A stretch of 64,000 nucleotides of DNA. Source: Liquidambar formosana. Lineage: Eukaryota > Streptophyta > Magnoliopsida > Saxifragales > Altingiaceae. The DNA lies in NCBI GenBank assembly GCA_039720395.1, contig JBBPBK010000052.1, positions 248,001-312,000 of the forward strand, given 5' to 3'. This document shows positions 59,101 to 64,000 of the stretch, piece after piece (positions within the stretch are counted from its first letter, which is position 1; each line of letters starts with the position of its first letter). The notes beneath the pieces are model-generated. The model did no database searches and was not told the origin of the DNA. It saw only the letters and a list, made by a program, of their open reading frames with translations. Position numbers and translations under genes: made by a program.

Positions 59101-62100
59101 TCCACAGTTTTAAACAGTGCAATGAGTTTATTTTTGGCTGAAAATGAATGGCAAAGTGCCTGCTAGAATAGCTGTTACCACTTGCTAATGTGCAAACACA
59201 CAGTAAATGGTCCAAAATATTACAAATTACAGAAAAATGTGACTGCCAAATGCAACTCTCAGGCAAAAGCGAACAAAATAAAAATACATGCATTCTTCAA
59301 ACACCAATTGGAGTTTAGTAATAGAACTGATGTTCTATAAGTTGCATAACCATTGAACTAGCCGTTACAAAATTCAGTACTGACAAGCGATTCCCCTTTA
59401 CAAGGTGGATTCCAAGATGCTGTCCAATCAGAAACTAATAAGCACTGTCTATTGATCAGCCATATAAATATACAGTAATGATCCTATTAGCACGTGCTGA
59501 TATAGGCTTATATCAGTACAGCTACAAACCTACAATTGCTGATTACAAACCTACAATTGACTGATTACAAATGGACAATTATCTGGCCCATGGGTGAGAT
59601 TTGTAGTCAGTCAATTATAAGTTTGTAATCAGTCAATTGTAGGTTTGCAATCAGAAATTGTAGGTTTGTAGCCGTGCTGATACAAGCCTATTTCAGCATG
59701 TGCTGATAGGATCATTACCGTATAAATATAAATATACATTTATTGTTAGAACACATTATATGTTCGATTGAAATGATGGTATTAATGAGACAAAATGTAA
59801 AAACCTATATGTACTGAGCATCATATGGAGATAAATGGACATGTTGTGTGAAAGGTATTTTTCAAGCCACAAATTTAAGAACATACCTCACACCAATCCA
59901 AGCAATCAATGGCTTTAACACTGAGAGCCTCCTCTTTCAATATTCTTTTTGCAGCTCTAAAAGCCCTAAACATGACCATTGGTTCCCAACTAAGACCAGA
60001 CGACTTTTCAAGTACATTTCTAACTATAACAGGTTCACCTCTCATCCAATGCTTTTGAAAATGCTCAATTTCATTGTCTCCGAAGTTAACAGCATTTGGG
60101 CAATACAGAAAGTTATCATGACTGTTCTCCCTAGAAGCTGCCTGCCTTACTTCAGAATCTTTTTCCCAATTTTCTGCAGAACTGATAGGAGGGCATGAAC
60201 AACATCTCTGAGCAAAATCAATAACTGGTGGCTGATAATTAATAGTAAAGTCCTCTGCATTCTTAATCAGTTTGTCTACCCAATTAGCTTCAAAGATGCG
60301 TCTCAGTTCAAGTATCTCAGTACCACACCCTCCCCTTGCTTTTGGAGGGCAAGGAATCCTACCGTCCACCTTTGCTCTCCAATCAGGAAAGTCACACGAC
60401 ATATCAGCTACATGTTCATTTGCTGAAAGGGCCACTTGGCTCTCCCAACCATATCTCTTCATAGTTGGAGGAATCAAGCCATTCAAATCTGTACCCTGAC
60501 CAGGTGCTCTCTCAACAAAATGTTGGTGAGAAGATTCAGCTTGATTACCTCCAGGCTGCAAACCTTTTCTTAGTTCCCGACAACAAGTAAGACAGAGATC
60601 ATAAGAACAATCAGGATTGGGGCAGCTTCTGTGGAAATTGACAATGGATGTATTGCAATTGTCACTGTTAAATAAGGATATTTGCATGGTTACATATTTG
60701 TACCATTATGAATTAGATAATAAAAAAGGCAGATGTATTGTCTGAAAAATCGAAGAAACAGTTAAAACCAATCAAATTTGGGAAGATATAAGAGAAAGAT
60801 GCTAGCCAACTGTCTGAAGTCCGACATAACACCAGAAGAACAGAACCCATTGCAAAATGACACCAGCAGTCATGAATTTAAATAAATATATCAGCCATCA
60901 ATCAATAGCAATGGATTTAAAAAGTATGACTGCCAATATGAGAAAAGAAATAAATTTGAAAGTAATGAATTAATGTGCTCCCAACCTCCAGTATGCCTCC
61001 AAGAAAGGAGCATTGGTATGTGTTGATGTTTCCTATCAGTATGAACTGCGTTCGTCAAGTGTTGCCACTTGCCAGTGCAAAATTAATGAAAATCTGGATC
61101 AGTTTTGGCTAACAACTTTCTCAAATACATTTTGCATTAAGAAATAAACACCTTAAACCTTATTTTACATCCAAATGACAAGGTCTTTAATTTTTTATGG
61201 ATAAACATATATATTTAAAGAGGCACCAAAAAGGGGGGCAAATGTACACACCAGCTATACAAATCATGGGGAAAGAGAGGAAATGAAATCGACCAAAACC
61301 CTTTTCCTTCAAATTAAAAAATAGAAGCTTGACAGCTTTAAACCTGATAACTACCAAAAAAAAAAAAAAAAAAAGGAAGAAGAAGAAGGAAGAATTTCAA
61401 CTTATGGACAGCAAGCTCTATCCTCTAACACTATCCCTAAAGCTAGAGAAAAGATCCATCATGCCCAACTTGCACATAATCGATGATAAATGAGCTTTCA
61501 AGACTTTCTTGGCAAGCACATCCCCTACTTGGATATATGGAGTACAAATCTGACTAGCTTGTAACTTTATTCTTGATGAAATGACAACTAATCTCTGTGC
61601 TCTTTGTATTGATGTTGAACAGGGTATTAAGCAATAGTTATAGCAGCTCAGTTATCATACTACAAGGTAATTGAACCTTGAGTAGAAAAATGCAACTCAA
61701 AAAGCAATGTCCTCAGCCAAAGCAGCTCAATACTCCATGAATCCTAAGCCTCTGTATTCGACCAGCAACAAGTGGTTGCCTTTTGCTCCTCCAAACAAAG
61801 TTATCACCAACCATACAACACCCTGATGTAGATCTGCGATTGTAAACTGATATGCGCAATCAGAATCTGTAAAAGCTTTATCCTTTCAATGTCCTTGTTT
61901 GGATTACCAATTACCCTTGCCATGAGACAACTTGAGATTATCTCCAGATTCCAGGAGCAACAATCAATGTTTAGTCCTATACTCCTATGTGAGTGCATAA
62001 CCTAACTGCTGACAAACCTAACAAAGACACAACATCCGTCCAGTGCTTACCATGATAGGGGAGTATCTGCAGGTGGGGCTCCCAGATTTCCCGTTTCCAA

Positions 62101-64000
62101 AAAATCTATGACATATTTTCTTTGAAACACGAATACCACCTTTTGGACCAAGAAACTTCAATTCCCAAAACATGCTTTAGACCCTAAATCAGTGATTTCA
62201 ACTTTTTAATTCCTCTATTATATACAGACAAGGCAGATAAACCAGATGGTATAAAATCGACTCCTATTGTCTATACAGATGCTATCTCAACATTTACACT
62301 GCTTAGTGATGACCCTTGCAAGATTCCAGCTTCCAGTCATCTCTACTTCCAAAGCTTGTTTGTCCAATTTCTTACTCTCATAAAAGCAATGTCTTTCAGG
62401 ATTTGAATGAATAAGAGGATGGAAAGAGAGAACAAGGGAAAGGAGGACAAAGGGAGACCCCAAGCATACCTACTCTCTCAACCCTTATCTTTTTCCCTTT
62501 TTTTTTTTTATTTTATTTATTTTGATACGAACTCTCAACCCTTATCTTTAATTATCTATAATAATATCTTTACACAATCACTCCAAATGACAAGTATATA
62601 CTCAATACCCTTTAAGTAAAATAAAACCTCGCAACAATAAAAATTGATGTTTCAGTTCCAACCATCAGAGAGCATGAGAAATACCAATATACTCGGTCAT
62701 CTTCCTCAAGTATAGACCTTGTTACATCCTCTTCTGTCAATTGATCACCTATAAAATAAAAGGATCAAACATTTCAACAAGGATTCTTAACCCAATATCG
62801 TGTAAAGAAGCTGAAACGGCCATATTAATAATTGAATCAAAATATACTACCATGTATGCGGGTCTCCACATCCATTTCAGAGCTCTGCTCCCCCTGAATA
62901 TGCCTGAGGAGAGGCAGAGTTTTGTGCATCAAGTAAAGCAACTTTTGTAACCTAATATCTGTATCTACTTCCTTGTGGCTAGCCTGTCAAAACCAAATTA
63001 TTTGTTTGGCAATTAAAGTGTATGCATGCCAAGTTGCAGCATAGAAAACCAAAAGAAAGAATGGGGAGGGGAAAAAATAACAAAAAGGTACACACCATCA
63101 CAACTAAATCCTCCTGGAGGCATACTCTGCAATTGCAATTGCCACGACAGTATGGACATGCAATCACAACATCCTCTCTTGTTTTCTCAGGGTACCTATT
63201 GCATTTACATCAAAATGTTCTTAGAACCACTGGAACAAACCATTTCATATCAACAAACTAAATAAGCAAGGAAATATAATTGGAGTTTATAGAATAACTA
63301 GCCCTACCAAGTTTGTAAAAGGCAAATTAGAGAGTGATTCTTTTCTGTTTTCCAGAACCCAATGAACTGGATATTATGTTTGAACTATAAGAATTTAGGA
63401 CCTTCATGATTATTCAATATATCCACTGAATTCTGAAAGCCAAGGTTGTTTCTGGTGTTATTTTCATGACTTATGAGTAAAAGAGTTTTATGAGTTCTCA
63501 TTACCACTTTGCAAGGCACTCATAGCAATAGCGTTTCCTTTTGCAATTGGAACAACATACAACACCTCTTTTATCACTCCTCAAGCATTGGTGACACATT
63601 AAACTTTGCTCATTTGTCTGTTGGTCACCTGACTTGCTCGGCCTTCCTCTTCGCCTCTTTTGAACATTGCCGGATTCCGCTAATATCTCACCTTTATTCT
63701 TCTGCGTGTCCTCTGCCCCTGTGTTTGATTTCCTCGGCCTTCCTCTTCGCTTCTTTTGAACATTGCAGGATTTAGCTAATAACTGACCTTTATTCATCTG
63801 CGTGCGCTTTGAGTGTCTCAAATACCCACCCGGATAGTTCATATCCTTTTTCAAATCCTCTTCTTCTCCTTCTATCCTGGAGAAAGACATCTGATTTTGA
63901 CGTTTTTGCGCTAATATCCTATCCAGGACTTCACCAGTAAGAATTGTTCTCTTATTCTTTGAACCCTTCGGCCGGCCAAGGCCACGCTTTGTACCCTTTG
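53144..64000 (-). CDS. JMJ25: KDM3/JMJ25-type JmjC histone demethylase, partial (5' end outside window)
   Basis: Nuclear Fe(II)/2-oxoglutarate enzyme that removes methyl groups from H3K9. Visible exons: 63505-64000 (continues beyond), 63096-63195, 62851-62983, 62685-62748, 59887-60664, 58744-59070, 56148-57356, 55987-56059, 55824-55909, 55094-55213, 54313-54383, 53144-53213; about 1174 codons. The N-terminal part has three AT-hook-like cores ([23 protein letters not shown]), then a RING-like Cys-rich domain (CHQC, CCSNC, YCYEC, CPYC, NCNCRVC) and a second zinc cluster (CDNCNTS, CPNPDC). JmjC iron ligands are His and Asp of HCDISDA (58756-58764) and His of CPHQVRN (55842-55844). A roughly 350-residue acidic insert in exon 56148-57356 carries a 109-residue tandem duplication. 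The C-terminus can end by splicing to 53144-53213 or by reading into TAA at 54309-54311. JMJ25 is a family label; IBM1 or JMJ27 subgroups are possible. Confidence 0.95.
56376..57029 (-). repeat. In-frame tandem duplication of 327 bp in the demethylase exon
   Basis: Two units (56703-57029 and 56376-56702) encode 109 residues each, with shared landmarks [36 protein letters not shown] and EEMKFVN at constant spacing. The flanking [13 protein letters not shown] and [13 protein letters not shown] suggest the original unit was about 116 residues and that the middle boundary lost seven. Confidence 0.95.
57731..57864. mobile_element. Short foldback MITE in demethylase intron
   Basis: The left end CCCAAATTCAACATCCCAAA and right end (other strand) CCCAAATTCAATATCCCAAA form inverted repeats of about 30 bp that continue into GTGGCA. 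Size about 134 bp, in the intron 57357-58743. Confidence 0.8.
58285..58560 (-). mobile_element. L1-type LINE 3' end in demethylase intron
   Basis: Poly-T on the plus strand (58298-58317), then GATGAAGTAAAGATGTATAT and GTACATAAGGCATATACAAG. Reversed, this is the same 3' end as the LINE tail at 45560-45625. Same orientation as the host gene; only the non-coding end remains. Confidence 0.7.
59473..59720. mobile_element. TA-flanked MITE with long inverted repeats in demethylase intron
   Basis: The left end CAGTAATGATCCTATTAGCA and right end (other strand) CGGTAATGATCCTATCAGCA, flanked by TA on both sides, give a Stowaway/mariner-type element of 248 bp. Inversion continues through most of its length (CTACAAACCTACAATT against AATTGTAGGTTTGTAG). 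Shorter relatives with the AGCACGTGCTGAT motif lie at 18121-18330 and 22580-22770. Confidence 0.85.
61430..62170 (-). pseudogene. Decayed Ty1/copia reverse transcriptase-RNase H fragment in demethylase intron
   Basis: Minus-strand text shows typical copia polyprotein landmarks: [20 protein letters not shown] near 61740-61800, [16 protein letters not shown] text near 61710, a stretch like SCHFIKNKV near 61590, and a polyprotein-end motif with [14 protein letters not shown] near 61450-61490. Frameshifts and stops are many. No LTRs are visible. It lies in the 2-kb intron 60665-62684, same orientation as the gene. Confidence 0.65.

Noticed and set aside
1..64000. Endogenous pararetrovirus or plant virus copies
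   Set aside because: I saw no movement-protein, coat-protein or caulimovirid reverse transcriptase text; retroelement remains fit LINE and copia families.

Overview
The window is nuclear DNA from a flowering plant, most likely a eudicot. The evidence is four intron-rich protein genes with GT-AG junctions and plant-specific family members, AT-rich intergenic DNA, and many plant-type transposons (L1-like and RTE-like LINEs, tRNA-derived SINEs, Mutator-like and mariner-like MITEs, a Helitron, a TRIM and a solo LTR). The species cannot be named from the sequence alone.

The left 26 kb is gene-poor and built from transposon debris and local duplications. In order it holds: one copy of a segmental duplication (about 110-1450, partner 6476-8865); a Mutator-like element with a 10-bp target-site duplication (1927-2895); a decayed LINE with zf-RVT and RNase H remnants that was split by a mariner-like MITE (4440-5935); a second direct duplication (10745-12625 and 24029-26107); three related foldback elements (10-15 kb); one intronless ORF for a small unrecognised membrane protein (16604-17206, minus); a locally amplified unknown repeat (17.4-21.9 kb); and a solo LTR with a perfect 5-bp target duplication that was itself invaded by a Mutator-like foldback element (19048-20522).

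The right 37 kb holds four genes, all on the minus strand: SINAT5-like RING E3 ubiquitin ligase (26788-30056, 3 exons, 330 aa), NUP54 nucleoporin (31634-37116, 9 exons, 387 aa), mitochondrial ClpX ATPase (38809-51482, 15 exons, 566 aa), and a KDM3/JMJ25-type JmjC histone demethylase (53144 to beyond 64000, 12 exons visible, upstream part outside the window). Every exon join was derived by reading splice sites and checking that the phase closes. Gaps between the genes are 1.6-1.7 kb and the introns carry many insertions, the clearest being a complete 2.76-kb Helitron in ClpX intron 8.

The four genes do not form a pathway: protein ubiquitination, nuclear pore transport, mitochondrial protein unfolding and H3K9 demethylation. 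The ClpX-SINAT neighbourhood matches Arabidopsis At5g53350-At5g53360, as far as I recall, and so looks like old eudicot synteny with NUP54 between the two here. I found no new biochemical system. The points most worth a second look are a 109-residue in-frame duplication inside the JmjC protein, a GC-AG intron in ClpX, two possible C-termini for the demethylase, and the nested transposons with readable target-site duplications.
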